Part shown: in pieces, positions 50,952 through 62,901 of the stretch
How the letters are laid out: each line of letters opens with the position of its first letter
Numbering within the stretch: position 1 is the stretch's first letter
DNA from: Streptomyces noursei ATCC 11455
GTDB lineage: Bacteria; Actinomycetota; Actinomycetes; Streptomycetales; Streptomycetaceae
DNA length: 64,000 bases
Direction of reading: 5' to 3'
Assembly: GCF_001704275.1 (NCBI RefSeq)
Contig: NZ_CP011533.1
Span: forward strand, 1,550,001-1,614,000
Notes under the pieces: generated by a model
Told to the model about the DNA's origin: nothing
What the model saw: the letters and a program-made list of their open reading frames with translations, nothing else
Database searches by the model: none
Translations under genes and position numbers: made by a program

Positions 50952-51788
50952 ATGGCCGAAGCATATTGCCGGGCTGGAAAGCACCGGCGCTTACAGCGCC
51001 TTCGTCATCCGGACTCTGGGGCGATCTTCCTGATTCCACTGGACCATTCACTGGCTGATGGTCCGGTAGCGGATACCGAGAATTTCGCTTCACTGGTCGA
51101 GGCGATGGCCAACAACGGAGTGGACGGACTCGTCGTCCACAAAGGGCGGGTCCGGTTCCTCCGACCGGAACTGCTCCGGGACTTGAGCCTGATCGTGCAC
51201 TTGAACGGCAGCACCCGCTATGCCCCGGACGCCAACGCGAAGATTCTCGTCGGCTCCGTGGAAGAAGCCGTGGCACTGGGGGCGGACGCAGTCAGCGTGC
51301 ACGTCAACATCGGTTCCGACAACGAAGCCGCACAACTCATCGACCTGGGCAAGGTCTCCGACCAGGCGGCGCACTGGGGCGTACCGCTGCTGGCCATGGT
51401 CTACCCGCGTGGCCCCCATCTGACGAATCCCGCCGACCCCGCTCTGCTGGCGCACGCCGCGAACATCGCGGCCGATCTCGGGGCCGATATCGTCAAGCTG
51501 CCCTACACCGGTTCGGTCAGCACGATGGTCGATGTCGTCCATGCCAGCCCGATCCCCATCGTGACCGCCGGCGGCGGCGTGGTCGCCGAAACGGAGAAAC
51601 TCCTCGACGGCATCACGGACGCGATGGCCTCCGGCGTCGCCGGCGTCGCCGTCGGGCGCAATGTCTTCGGCGCCGCCGACCCGGGACACACGGCACGCCT
51701 CATCGCGCAGCGGGTGCACGCCACCGCTCCCCCGCCGGACCTCCTGCCGGCGGAACGTCAGATGGACCGCGCAACAACATTTTCCTGA
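50952..51788 (+). CDS. griI-like: GriI-like aldolase: 2-amino-4,5-dihydroxy-6-one-heptanoate-7-phosphate synthase (3,4-AHBA pathway)
   Basis: 278 residues of the class I DhnA/FbaB-type aldolase group that includes GriI and archaeal ADH synthase. Motifs are FLIPLDHSLADGP, VVHKGRV, the Schiff-base Lys182 in DIVKLPYTG, and TAGGG with VAVGRNVF for phosphate binding. GriI joins aspartate-4-semialdehyde and dihydroxyacetone phosphate into the C7N unit leading to 3-amino-4-hydroxybenzoate. Pairing with the GriH-like gene 34 bp downstream makes the assignment strong. Leu14 is a TTA codon, so bldA control of the committed step is likely. GAGG lies upstream of the ATG. Confidence 0.92.
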   Translation: MAEAYCRAGKHRRLQRLRHPDSGAIFLIPLDHSLADGPVADTENFASLVEAMANNGVDGLVVHKGRVRFLRPELLRDLSLIVHLNGSTRYAPDANAKILVGSVEEAVALGADAVSVHVNIGSDNEAAQLIDLGKVSDQAAHWGVPLLAMVYPRGPHLTNPADPALLAHAANIAADLGADIVKLPYTGSVSTMVDVVHASPIPIVTAGGGVVAETEKLLDGITDAMASGVAGVAVGRNVFGAADPGHTARLIAQRVHATAPPPDLLPAERQMDRATTFS

Positions 51789-51822
51789 TCCACAGGCAAT
51801 CGGACACGAGTTGAGGGAGAAC

Positions 51823-52935
51823 ATGAAGTCTGCCTACATCGATCTCCGTGGCTGCGCCGGCGAACTGGCCAATGCGGTCATCGAAGAGAGCGCGCACCTG
51901 GGAGTGGAAGGTGTCGTCGTCGACGATCCGGAACTCGCCAAGAACGTGCCCCCGACGCTGCACAAGGTCGCCATCGTGGTGCCGGAGACCCCGACCACCC
52001 TGATCGACCAGCTCGTCGACGTGGTCGACCTCTTGGTCGCCGATCACAGCATCGTCGAGAAGTTCGAGGGGCTGCGTCCCCACCTGAAGACCGGTGTCCT
52101 GGTCAAGGTGGTCGGCGAGGACACCCTCAACCTTGCCTGCAAGATCGCCAACGAGGCGGACTTCACGTTCGTCCAATTCCAGCAGGACCCCAGCAAGATT
52201 CCGCTGGAGATCCTGCTGGCCGCTGCCGACCGGGCCCAGGGATCGATCGTCACGTTCGTCGAGGACCTCGAGGACGCCGTCGTCACGCTCGGTGTCCTGG
52301 AACGCGGCTCCGATGGAATTCTGCTGCGGCCGCGCCGGGTGGGTGACGTCTCCGAGCTGGTGCGTGTGTGCCATGAGGAGAGCGCCTCGCTCGCCATGGA
52401 GGAATTCGAGATCGTCAAGCTGACGCATCTCGGGCTCGGCGACCGGGTCTGCGTGGACACCTGCACCCGGCTCAGGCCCAACGAGGGCATCCTCGTCGGT
52501 TCGTACTCGACCGGCCTGATGCTCATCAGCAGTGAGACACATCCGCTCCCCTACATGCCGACACGGCCGTTCCGGGTCAACGCGGCGGCACTTCATTCCT
52601 ACACGCTCACGCCCGGGAACCGCACGCAATACCTTTCGGAGCTCCGATGCGGCTCCGAGGTTCTCGCGGTCAGCACGGACGGAGATGTACGGCGCGTCAT
52701 CGTGGGTCGCATCAAGATGGAGACCCGCCCGATGCTGCAGATCGAGGCCCGTACCTCCAACGGAACGCTCGTCGACGTGGTGGCACAGGACGACTGGCAC
52801 GTCCGTGCACTCGGGCCGGGCGCAAGCGTTCACAACATCACCGAACTCCGGCCCGGCGACAGGATTCTCGGGCACACCCTCACGGATCAGCGGCACGTCG
52901 GCTACGCCATCCGTGAGTTTCTCCACGAACAGTAA
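51823..52935 (+). CDS. griH-like: GriH-like 3-dehydroquinate synthase II homologue: 3,4-AHBA synthase
   Basis: 370 residues of the DHQ synthase II family (AroB' of archaea, GriH of Streptomyces). Motifs include FTFVQFQQDPSKIPLEILLA, FVEDLEDAVVTLGVLERGSDGILLRP, LGLGDRVCVDTCTRLRPNEGILVGSYSTGLML and the C-terminal RPFRVNAAALHSYTLTPGNRTQYLSEL. GriH turns the C7 aldol product into 3-amino-4-hydroxybenzoate without the shikimate pathway. GAGGGAG precedes the ATG at 51823. It follows the GriI-like gene closely, and an aspartokinase gene follows, giving a compact precursor operon. Confidence 0.93.
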   Translation: MKSAYIDLRGCAGELANAVIEESAHLGVEGVVVDDPELAKNVPPTLHKVAIVVPETPTTLIDQLVDVVDLLVADHSIVEKFEGLRPHLKTGVLVKVVGEDTLNLACKIANEADFTFVQFQQDPSKIPLEILLAAADRAQGSIVTFVEDLEDAVVTLGVLERGSDGILLRPRRVGDVSELVRVCHEESASLAMEEFEIVKLTHLGLGDRVCVDTCTRLRPNEGILVGSYSTGLMLISSETHPLPYMPTRPFRVNAAALHSYTLTPGNRTQYLSELRCGSEVLAVSTDGDVRRVIVGRIKMETRPMLQIEARTSNGTLVDVVAQDDWHVRALGPGASVHNITELRPGDRILGHTLTDQRHVGYAIREFLHEQ

Positions 52936-52997
52936 GCGCATCGCGTCGTCCGTTCATTCGGAGTCTTCGTTTCCGGTGGCGAAGGAGAGTGCACAAC

Positions 52998-54377
52998 GTG
53001 GCACGCATTGTGCAGAAATACGGTGGCACATCAGTCGCCACCCCCGAGAAGATCACGGAAGTGGCGCGGCAGGTCCGGACGACCCGGGAGGCGGGGCACG
53101 ACGTCGTCGTGGTCGTCTCGGCCATGGGCGGCACCACCGACGAGCTGCTCGCGCTGGCGTCCGCCGTGTCGGAGCGTCCGGATCTCCGCGAACTCGACGC
53201 CCTGCTGTGCACGGGTGAGGCGAGGTCGGCCGCGCTGCTCTCCCTCGCCCTGAACCAACAGGGCGTCGCCAGCCGCTCGTTCGGCGGCCCCGAGGCGGGC
53301 ATCCGTACGGATCAACGGCATGGCGACGCCTCGATCGAGAAGATCGAACCGGGGCCGCTGCGCAGCGCCCTGGAGGGCGGCGTCGTACCGGTGGTCGCGG
53401 GATTCCAGGGCGAGGCCGGCGTCGGCGGAGCGCGGACGACTCTCGGCCGGGGCGGATCGGACACCACGGGCGTGGCGCTGGCGGCCGCGCTCGCGGCCGA
53501 TCACTGCGAGATCGTGACGGACGTATCCGGTGTGTACACAGCCGATCCCCGCCACGTCACAGGAGCCCGCCGGCACACCGCTCTTTCGTACGAGGAGATG
53601 GCGGAACTCGCCACGAGCGGCGCGAAGGTCCTCGCACCGAGCTCTGTGGAATACGCGCGCACTCACGGTGTCGACCTGAAGGTGCGCTCGTGCCAGTCCG
53701 TCGCCGACCCTGGTACCTGGGTGGGCAACCACCGGCCGTGCGATGTCCGTGGCACCGACGACTCGTGGATCGCGGCGCCGAACGGTCGTCCGATCGCCGG
53801 GGTCGCCAGTCAACACGGCCTGGTGCGCTGTGTGTTACGGCGAATCAGTGCGGATTCTGCGCGGCGGGCACTGGCCGCGCTTGCCGAGCACGGAATCGGG
53901 ATGGAGCTCTGCCGGTACGGCAACTTGGGCACCGAGGGCGTCAGCGATGTCGCCTTCACGTTGTCGGCGGCGGACTCGGAAGAGGCGCGTTCCCTCCTCA
54001 CCGGCGCGGCCCTGCGCGGCACGCTCGATGAACTGCACTGGACGTCCAACCTCGCGCGGCTGTCGGTCGTCGGCATCGGGCTCGGCCGCGAAGCGGATTC
54101 GGTACTCACGATGCTGCAGGCGCTGCGTTCCGTCGACGCGCGCGGCACCGACCTCGTCGTCGCCCCCAACGCGCTCAGGGTGCTCATCGGCGAGAGCAGC
54201 CTTGCCGATGTGACCCAAAGCGTCCATGACGCGTTCGTCGACGGTCTCGCCGTACCGCGGATCTACCCCGTACCGAACCGAGAACTCTCGTCCCAGCTCG
54301 GTGGTGAGCACCGCGGTCCCGCGATCGGCGAGCACCGTCGGAGCTCGAATGTGCCGGCGCTCACCGCCGTTCGCTGA
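52998..54377 (+). CDS. Aspartokinase, pathway-dedicated, with divergent regulatory domain
   Basis: 459 residues. The kinase domain begins ARIVQKYGGTSVATPEKI, then VSAMGGTTDELL, GRGGSDTTGVALAAAL and TDVSGVYTADPR. Aspartokinase makes aspartyl-4-phosphate, the step before the aspartate semialdehyde used by the GriI-like enzyme. The C-terminal ACT region is recognisable (VSDVAFTLSAAD, LSVVGIGLGREADSVLTMLQAL), but the conserved effector-site wording near I-S-T-S-E-I-R is replaced by VVAPNALRV. Weakened lysine/threonine feedback is therefore plausible. A disordered tail of ~30 residues follows. The GTG at 52998 fits GGAG spacing better than the GTG at 52989. Leu280 is TTA. Confidence 0.9.
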   Translation: MARIVQKYGGTSVATPEKITEVARQVRTTREAGHDVVVVVSAMGGTTDELLALASAVSERPDLRELDALLCTGEARSAALLSLALNQQGVASRSFGGPEAGIRTDQRHGDASIEKIEPGPLRSALEGGVVPVVAGFQGEAGVGGARTTLGRGGSDTTGVALAAALAADHCEIVTDVSGVYTADPRHVTGARRHTALSYEEMAELATSGAKVLAPSSVEYARTHGVDLKVRSCQSVADPGTWVGNHRPCDVRGTDDSWIAAPNGRPIAGVASQHGLVRCVLRRISADSARRALAALAEHGIGMELCRYGNLGTEGVSDVAFTLSAADSEEARSLLTGAALRGTLDELHWTSNLARLSVVGIGLGREADSVLTMLQALRSVDARGTDLVVAPNALRVLIGESSLADVTQSVHDAFVDGLAVPRIYPVPNRELSSQLGGEHRGPAIGEHRRSSNVPALTAVR

Positions 54378-54414
54378 ACAAACCCGCCGTCCTTGATCCC
54401 AGTTGGAGAATTCA

Positions 54415-56178
54415 ATGTACGTAATGGGGCTCAACCTCGGGCACGATCGATCCGCCTGCATCGTGAAAGACGGCGAGATCGTGGTGGCCGTCGAGGAGGA
54501 ACGTCTCGACCGGTCGAAGCACTCGCCGGGATTCCTGGTGCACGGTTACGGCGGCCGGCTCGAGCTGTCCGAGTACCTCACCCGGGTGCTTCCCATGAAG
54601 TCCATCAACTACTGCCTCGAAGCGGTGGGCTTGAGCATCGACGACCTGGACCTGGTCGTGGGAAACAAGTCGATCTATGACAACGCCCTGAAGCGCATGC
54701 TGCTCGAGTTCCCCATCAGGGACAAGAGCAAGCTGCGGATCCTGCCGGCGCCCTCCCACCACCTCGCGCACGCCTATTCCGCGTACTTCGCGTCGCCGTT
54801 CGACGATGCCGCGGTCCTCGTCGTCGACGGCGTCGGCAGCCTCACCGAGGACGGCACGGGATTCGAGAAGCACACGATATTCGACGCGCAGGGGCGCTCC
54901 ATGGAGCGGGTGTACAGCGACTCGTTCCCCAAGGATTACAGCGAGGTCGGGATCGGCCTCTTCTACAGCTTCTTCTCCTCGAAGCTGAGCTTCGTCACCC
55001 GGTACGGCCATCCCGCTTTCGGGGACTTCGGGTGCGGCGGATACCCGGAGGCCGGGAAGACCATGGGCCTTGCGCCCTACGGGCAGCACCGTCCCGACTG
55101 GCCGCAGCTCCTCCACCTGGACGCGGGCAAGGTGAACGCGCGCACCGCGGACCTGGAGGATGCCTGGCACCGCTGGCTGAAGGAAGACGGCGAAGGTTTC
55201 GACAGCGGTGAGCGGGGCAGCTGGGACCATCCGTTCGCCAAGGACGTGGCCCGCAAGGTGCAGGAGGAAACCGAAGAGGCCCTGCTCTACCTCGCCCGGC
55301 ACGCCCGGAAGATCACGGGCCGGCGCCGGCTGTGCTTCACCGGTGGCGTTGCGCTCAATTCGGTCGCCAATGAGCGGATCGCCAATGAGAGCGGATTCGA
55401 CGAGGTGTACTTCTTCGGGCCTTCGGGCGACGACGGCGTCGCCATCGGATCGGCCTACTACGGCTACTACGCGCTTGCGGGCGGCGAGAAGCGGCACCAC
55501 GTGAAGTCCGCGTCCATGGGCCGGGCATACGGCCAGGACGCCATCGACGAGGCGGTGCGCGAGGCCGGCGGGGCCGTCGAGGCGCGGCGGGCCGAGGTGT
55601 CCGAGGTGGCCCGCCTGATCGCCTCGCACCACACGGTCGGCTGGTTCCAGACGGGCTCGGAGATCGGCCCCCGGGCGCTGGGGCACCGGAGCATCGTGGC
55701 GGACCCGCGGCACCCGGAGATGCGGGACTACCTCAACGACGTCGTGAAACACCGGGAGTTGTTCCGGCCGTTCGCGCCGTCGGTGCTGGCCGAACGGGTC
55801 TCCGACTGGTTCGAAAGCGATCGGGAGAGCCCGTTCATGCTGCTCGTCCCGCATGTGCGGCAGGACAAAGAGAAGGTCATCCCCGCGGTGTGCCATGTCG
55901 ATGGAACGGCCCGTGTGCAGACGGTGCACCAGGAGACCAACAGCGCGTACCACGCGCTGATTTCCGCCTTCGCCGACATCACCGGCGTCCCCCTCGTCCT
56001 GAACACCTCGTACAACGACGCCGGCGAGCCGATCGTGGAGACTCCGGCCGATGCGATCAGGACCTTTCTCAACACGGAGATCGACTACCTGTACCTCGGT
56101 GACACGCTCCTGAGCAAGCCGGGCCGCTCGCTGCCCGACAGCCACCCGAGCCGCCGGCCGGTCGAGGTGTCGAAGTAG
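54415..56178 (+). CDS. O-carbamoyltransferase, TobZ/CmcH/NodU family
   Basis: 587 residues. The N-terminal Kae1-like domain has GLNLGHDRSACIV, the iron-binding histidines in SHHLAHAYSAYF (115-123), VVDGVGS and CFTGGVALNSVANERI. The C-terminal YrdC-like carbamoyl-adenylate domain has TGSEIGPRALGHRSIVADPRHPEMRDYLND. The family transfers the carbamoyl group of carbamoyl phosphate through carbamoyl-AMP onto a hydroxyl group of a sugar, antibiotic core or benzyl alcohol. GGAG lies 8 nt before the ATG at 54415. Both carbamoyl phosphate synthase genes follow, so supply and use of carbamoyl phosphate are encoded together. The acceptor is unknown. Confidence 0.93.
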   Translation: MYVMGLNLGHDRSACIVKDGEIVVAVEEERLDRSKHSPGFLVHGYGGRLELSEYLTRVLPMKSINYCLEAVGLSIDDLDLVVGNKSIYDNALKRMLLEFPIRDKSKLRILPAPSHHLAHAYSAYFASPFDDAAVLVVDGVGSLTEDGTGFEKHTIFDAQGRSMERVYSDSFPKDYSEVGIGLFYSFFSSKLSFVTRYGHPAFGDFGCGGYPEAGKTMGLAPYGQHRPDWPQLLHLDAGKVNARTADLEDAWHRWLKEDGEGFDSGERGSWDHPFAKDVARKVQEETEEALLYLARHARKITGRRRLCFTGGVALNSVANERIANESGFDEVYFFGPSGDDGVAIGSAYYGYYALAGGEKRHHVKSASMGRAYGQDAIDEAVREAGGAVEARRAEVSEVARLIASHHTVGWFQTGSEIGPRALGHRSIVADPRHPEMRDYLNDVVKHRELFRPFAPSVLAERVSDWFESDRESPFMLLVPHVRQDKEKVIPAVCHVDGTARVQTVHQETNSAYHALISAFADITGVPLVLNTSYNDAGEPIVETPADAIRTFLNTEIDYLYLGDTLLSKPGRSLPDSHPSRRPVEVSK

Positions 56179-56366
56179 TACCGGACGTGACGGCCGACGG
56201 AACGGTGCTCCGGAGCGGGTCGACGAAGGCCACTCCGACGCTGTTCTGTCGGCGTCACGTCGCGGTCGCCGCAGGCCCGCATGTGGGCCGCTCGCACCGA
56301 GATCTCGTAACTCGTCTCGCGTGGCTGGTGGAGATTCCATGAACCCCGTCTGTGAAGAGGATGGAA

Positions 56367-57483
56367 ATGGCTAGAGCCGCAGCGGCACTGGTGCTGGAGG
56401 ACGGCCGGGTCTTCGGTGGTGAGGCGTTCGGACGCGAGGGGTCGTGCCTGGGCGAAGTCGTCTTCACCACGGGAATGACGGGATACCAGGAGACGCTGAC
56501 CGACCCGTCGTACCACCGTCAGATAGTGGTGGCCACCGCGCCGCACATCGGCAATACGGGATGGAACGACGAGGACAACGAGTCACGGCGGATCTGGGTG
56601 GCCGGCTACGCGGTGCGGGAACCGGCGCGCGCGCCGTCGAACTGGCGCTCACGCCGCCCTCTCGAAGACGCACTGGACCGCGAGGGAGTGGTCGGCATCG
56701 CCGGCATCGACACCCGCTCGCTGACGCGGCATGTGCGGCAGTTCGGCGCGATGCGCGGCGGTGTGTTCTCCGGGGCCGCCATGGCCCCCCAGCCGGAGAT
56801 GGTCGCGCGGGTCCGGGCCGGCCGGGCGATGGCCGGCGCGGATCTCTCAGGAGAGGTGACCACCGGCGCGCCCTACGTGGTACCCGCGCGGGGCGGGAAG
56901 CGCTTCACGGTGGCCGCGCTGGACCTGGGGATCAAAACCAGCACCTCGCGTATGATGACGGCCCGCGGGATCGAGGTCCAGGTGCTGCCGGCGGCGGCGA
57001 CGCTGGAGGAGGTGCTCGCACTCGGCGCGGACGGGGTGTTCCTGTCCAACGGGCCGGGAGATCCGGCGACCGCCGATGCGCAGGTGGCGTTGGCGGAGCA
57101 GGCCCTCGACCGTGGCCTGCCGCTGTTCGGGATCTGCTTCGGCAACCAGATTCTGGGGCGCGCACTGGGGCGCCGGACCTACAAACTGCGCTATGGGCAT
57201 CGGGGCATCAACATTCCCGTCATCGACGCTGCCACCGGTCGGGTGTCGATCACCGCGCAGAACCACGGATTCGCCGTGGAAGGTGAGCCCGGCGAAGAAT
57301 TCGCCACCGCATTCGGCCGGGCGAAGGTCTCGCATCACTGCGCCAATGACGGAGTGGTGGAGGGCCTGCGCCTGCTGGAGCGTCCGGCGTTCTCCGTCCA
57401 GTACCACCCGGAGGCCGCTGCCGGCCCGCACGACGCCGCGCCGCTGTTCGATCTGTTCGTACAGCTCATGGAGGGGGACGTGA

Positions 57484-57491
<8 letters not shown>
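56367..57491 (+). CDS. carA: Carbamoyl-phosphate synthase small subunit (glutamine-hydrolysing), cluster-borne
   Basis: 374 residues. The N-terminal small-subunit domain has [16 protein letters not shown] and [15 protein letters not shown]. The class I glutaminase has nucleophile Cys257 in [12 protein letters not shown] and a late YHPEA with the His-Glu pair. It feeds ammonia from glutamine to the large subunit. The ATG at 56367 has GAGG 7 nt upstream; earlier in-frame codons at 56352 and 56361 have poor spacing. No pyrB, pyrC or arginine genes lie nearby, so this is not the pyrimidine operon; a pathway copy is the best explanation. It overlaps carB by 8 nt. Confidence 0.93.
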
Positions 57492-60771
<3,280 letters not shown>

Positions 60772-60777
60772 CGTCGA

Positions 60778-60800
60778 CATCGAGGAAATCACGCTCGATG
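60778..60800. terminator. Hairpin at the end of carB, facing the convergent PadR gene
   Basis: CATCGAG (60778-60784) and CTCGATG (60794-60800) are perfect 7-bp arms around a 9-nt loop. It lies 7 bp after the carB stop, in the 80-bp gap to the convergent PadR gene. The stem is short, so it is only a candidate terminator. Confidence 0.4.
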
Positions 60801-60851
60801 GTCGCAATGCGCCACGGAAGGAGGCTGCGGAGAGTCCTCGGCCACGGCGGC

Positions 60852-61397
60852 TCATACATCGCTCGCTTCGGCGGAGAGTTCGGCAAGTGTGCTGTCCAGC
60901 CACGCGATTTCGACCCGTCGGGATTCCCGGGAAATCTGGAGCATGCCTTTCCGGTACCGGTCGGGCGTATCCGCTGCACGGACCAGTTTGCCGCCTCGGG
61001 TGAAGTAGCTGGCCGGCTGGTCGAGGAACTCTCGACGACGTTGCAGAACCGCGGCCTGCTCCCTTACGTCCGGCACCAGGCCGAGGAAGGCAAGCACCAC
61101 ATTGAACCGATTTCGATCCGTGATGAACTTCTCGCCCGGGTTCCGCAATTGCCCCAGCAACTGATCCTTTCCTTGGCTCGTCAGGGACAACGTGTGCCGC
61201 CGCCGTACGCTCCCCTTCGGCCCCTGCTCCACATGACGCGTCACACACCCATGACGTTCCAGCCGATTGATCGCCGGATAGAGCGATCCATCGCTGACTG
61301 GGCGCACGTGACCGGTGAGCTGAGCAACGCGCGTGCGCAGCTCATAGCCATGAAGCGGGGCTTCTGCAAGGAAGCCCATAATTGCCAAGTCGAGCAT
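60852..61397 (-). CDS. PadR-family transcriptional regulator
   Basis: 181 residues. The winged helix is MLDLAIMGFLAEAPLHGYELRTRVAQL, then VSDGSLYPAINRLERHGCVTRH, with the PadR wing (RRRHTLSLTSQGKDQLL). The C-terminal half is the helical dimer region (VLAFLGLVPDVREQAAVLQRRREFL). PadR proteins repress genes in response to phenolic or antibiotic ligands, which suits a 3-amino-4-hydroxybenzoate-derived pathway. The ATG at 61397 has only a weak GGA-rich ribosome site. Dyads with CCTGAA/TTCAGG and ACCTG/CAGGT arms at 61512-61548 upstream are candidate sites for autoregulation. It is convergent with carB. Confidence 0.9.
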   Translation of the reverse strand: MLDLAIMGFLAEAPLHGYELRTRVAQLTGHVRPVSDGSLYPAINRLERHGCVTRHVEQGPKGSVRRRHTLSLTSQGKDQLLGQLRNPGEKFITDRNRFNVVLAFLGLVPDVREQAAVLQRRREFLDQPASYFTRGGKLVRAADTPDRYRKGMLQISRESRRVEIAWLDSTLAELSAEASDV

Positions 61398-61511
61398 GGG
61401 ATGTTTCCGTCCGGGAGTGTCCTGGCCAAGGTGGCCACCACTTTATCCCGGTTCGAGGTACGGCGGAACGGGAAAGCAACGCGCAGCGGATCCCTCCCCT
61501 GCGAATGCCAC

Positions 61512-61548
61512 CCTGAAGTTCAGGTACCGACCTGGACTTCAGGTACCG
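61512..61548. promoter_or_regulatory. Nested dyads and 11-bp direct repeats upstream of the PadR gene
   Basis: CCTGAA-g-TTCAGG (61512-61524) and ACCTG-gactt-CAGGT (61530-61544) are inverted repeats. TTCAGGTACCG occurs twice as a direct repeat (61519-61529 and 61538-61548), and the second copy overlaps the stop codon of the XRE gene. Placement about 115-150 bp before the PadR start suggests regulator binding. Confidence 0.5.
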
Positions 61549-62876
61549 CGGGGGACTCTCAGCGTCTTCGACGCGGTCCGGTAGACCGACAGTGCGCCGG
61601 AGGCGTCACCCGCTTGTTCGAGCATCTCCGCAAGCTCGAACAGCGCGTTCGCCCCCAGCCAGCCGAGTCCCATATCGGTCAACTCCGCGGATGCGCTCTC
61701 GTAGGAGCCCCGAGCCTGCTGGTACTGACCCAGCTCACGAAGCGCCCGACCGGCGGTCAATGCCGTCTGCGCGCGGCTCAACCGGTATGCCGCGGGCATG
61801 GTGGCCAGCGCCTCGGCGGCCGTGCGGTGAGCCTCCTCCGATTCCCCGCTGTTCAGCAGGATGTTGGCGAATCCCGCCGTGCCGAGCGATGCGTCGACTG
61901 CCGTGCCGAATTGCTGAAGGCGCTGTACGGCCGGGCGCACATGCGACTGCAGCTGCGCCGGAAGCCGCCCGCCCTGGCGCGCGATGTTCGCCAAGGCGGT
62001 TACCGCGATGCGGTCGCCGGCAACTGCACGGGTGTCCATGACCTTCGTGTGGAAAGCCTCGACGAGCAGGGCGTAAGCACTCTCCTGATCGCCGTTCTCC
62101 TCCGCGGCCTGGGCAGCCTGGGAATATGCCGCCACCTGAACGTCACGGGAGAGGAACCCCGCGGCAGCCTCTTCAACGGCCCCAGAGTCGATATCCGTTC
62201 GGCCGCCACCGCCACGGCAATGATGGGCGTACTGCACACTGCTCGCCAGCTCAACGGCAGGAGGTATGCCATCAACCCCAAGAGTCCGCGCCTGCGCCAG
62301 GGACTCGACACCGAATGCCACCGCTTCGTCCAACCGGCCAAGCTCCAGCATGCACCTCGTCAGCGCCGTTGCGCAGACGACCCATGTGTGCACCCATCCC
62401 GAAGTGCGCTGCTGCTGATGGAGATCGAGCCATTGCCGATAGAGCTCGGCCGCCCTGTCGAGCTCGCCGAGATGTTCACAGGCGCGCGCCAACCTATGGA
62501 CTGCTTCCATGTGGTCTGCTACTGAGTGAACGGAATCATCGAGCGCCACCGTGAAAAGATCACAAGCCCCGGAAACATCTCCGTCAGCAAACGCCAAATC
62601 GCCCCGCAACAGGGTTGCTTGAATCGCGTAATCAAGTTCGACGCTACCGGTGGCACGCGGCTGCACCGACGCCTCTTGGGCGCTGGACAGAATTTCCGGG
62701 GAGACGTCCAACCGTGCGGCGATCCTCAGTATCACCTCTGACGTCGGAGGCCTCTTACCATTCTCCAGCAAGCTGATGTAACCGGCAGACAAACCCGGTT
62801 CCGCCAGGTCGTTTTGAGAGAGACCTCGCTGGAGTCGAAGCGACCTCAGCTTCTGCCCAAAGTTGTTAGTCGTCAT
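61539..62876 (-). CDS. XRE-family regulator with TPR-like sensor region
   Basis: 445 residues. The N-terminal helix-turn-helix (GQKLRSLRLQRGLSQNDLAEPGLSAGYISLLENGKRPPTSEVI) is followed by ~360 residues of helical repeats (LARACEHLGELDRAAELYRQWLDLH, AYSQAAQAAEENGDQESAYALLVEA). This plan is shared by actinobacterial regulators near natural-product genes and by quorum-type peptide-binding RRNPP-like proteins. The TPR surface may bind a peptide or another small signal. The ATG at 62876 has its GGAG only 1-2 nt upstream, too close for good initiation. It overlaps an 11-codon upstream frame that has an ideal ribosome site, suggesting coupled translation. Confidence 0.88.
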   Translation of the reverse strand: MTTNNFGQKLRSLRLQRGLSQNDLAEPGLSAGYISLLENGKRPPTSEVILRIAARLDVSPEILSSAQEASVQPRATGSVELDYAIQATLLRGDLAFADGDVSGACDLFTVALDDSVHSVADHMEAVHRLARACEHLGELDRAAELYRQWLDLHQQQRTSGWVHTWVVCATALTRCMLELGRLDEAVAFGVESLAQARTLGVDGIPPAVELASSVQYAHHCRGGGGRTDIDSGAVEEAAAGFLSRDVQVAAYSQAAQAAEENGDQESAYALLVEAFHTKVMDTRAVAGDRIAVTALANIARQGGRLPAQLQSHVRPAVQRLQQFGTAVDASLGTAGFANILLNSGESEEAHRTAAEALATMPAAYRLSRAQTALTAGRALRELGQYQQARGSYESASAELTDMGLGWLGANALFELAEMLEQAGDASGALSVYRTASKTLRVPRGT

Positions 62877-62901
62877 ACTCCAGAGAATCTCTTCGACTCA
62901 T
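62866..62901 (-). CDS. 11-codon upstream ORF overlapping the start of the XRE gene
   Basis: ATG at 62901 follows AGGAGG (62907-62912) at a 5-nt spacing. The frame encodes MSRRDSLEYDD and stops with TAA at 62866-62868, past the start (62876) of the XRE gene in another frame. Ribosomes finishing this frame would stop within 8 nt of the XRE ATG and could re-initiate there. It is most likely a translational-coupling leader rather than a functional peptide. Confidence 0.5.
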   Translation of the reverse strand: MSRRDSLEYDD

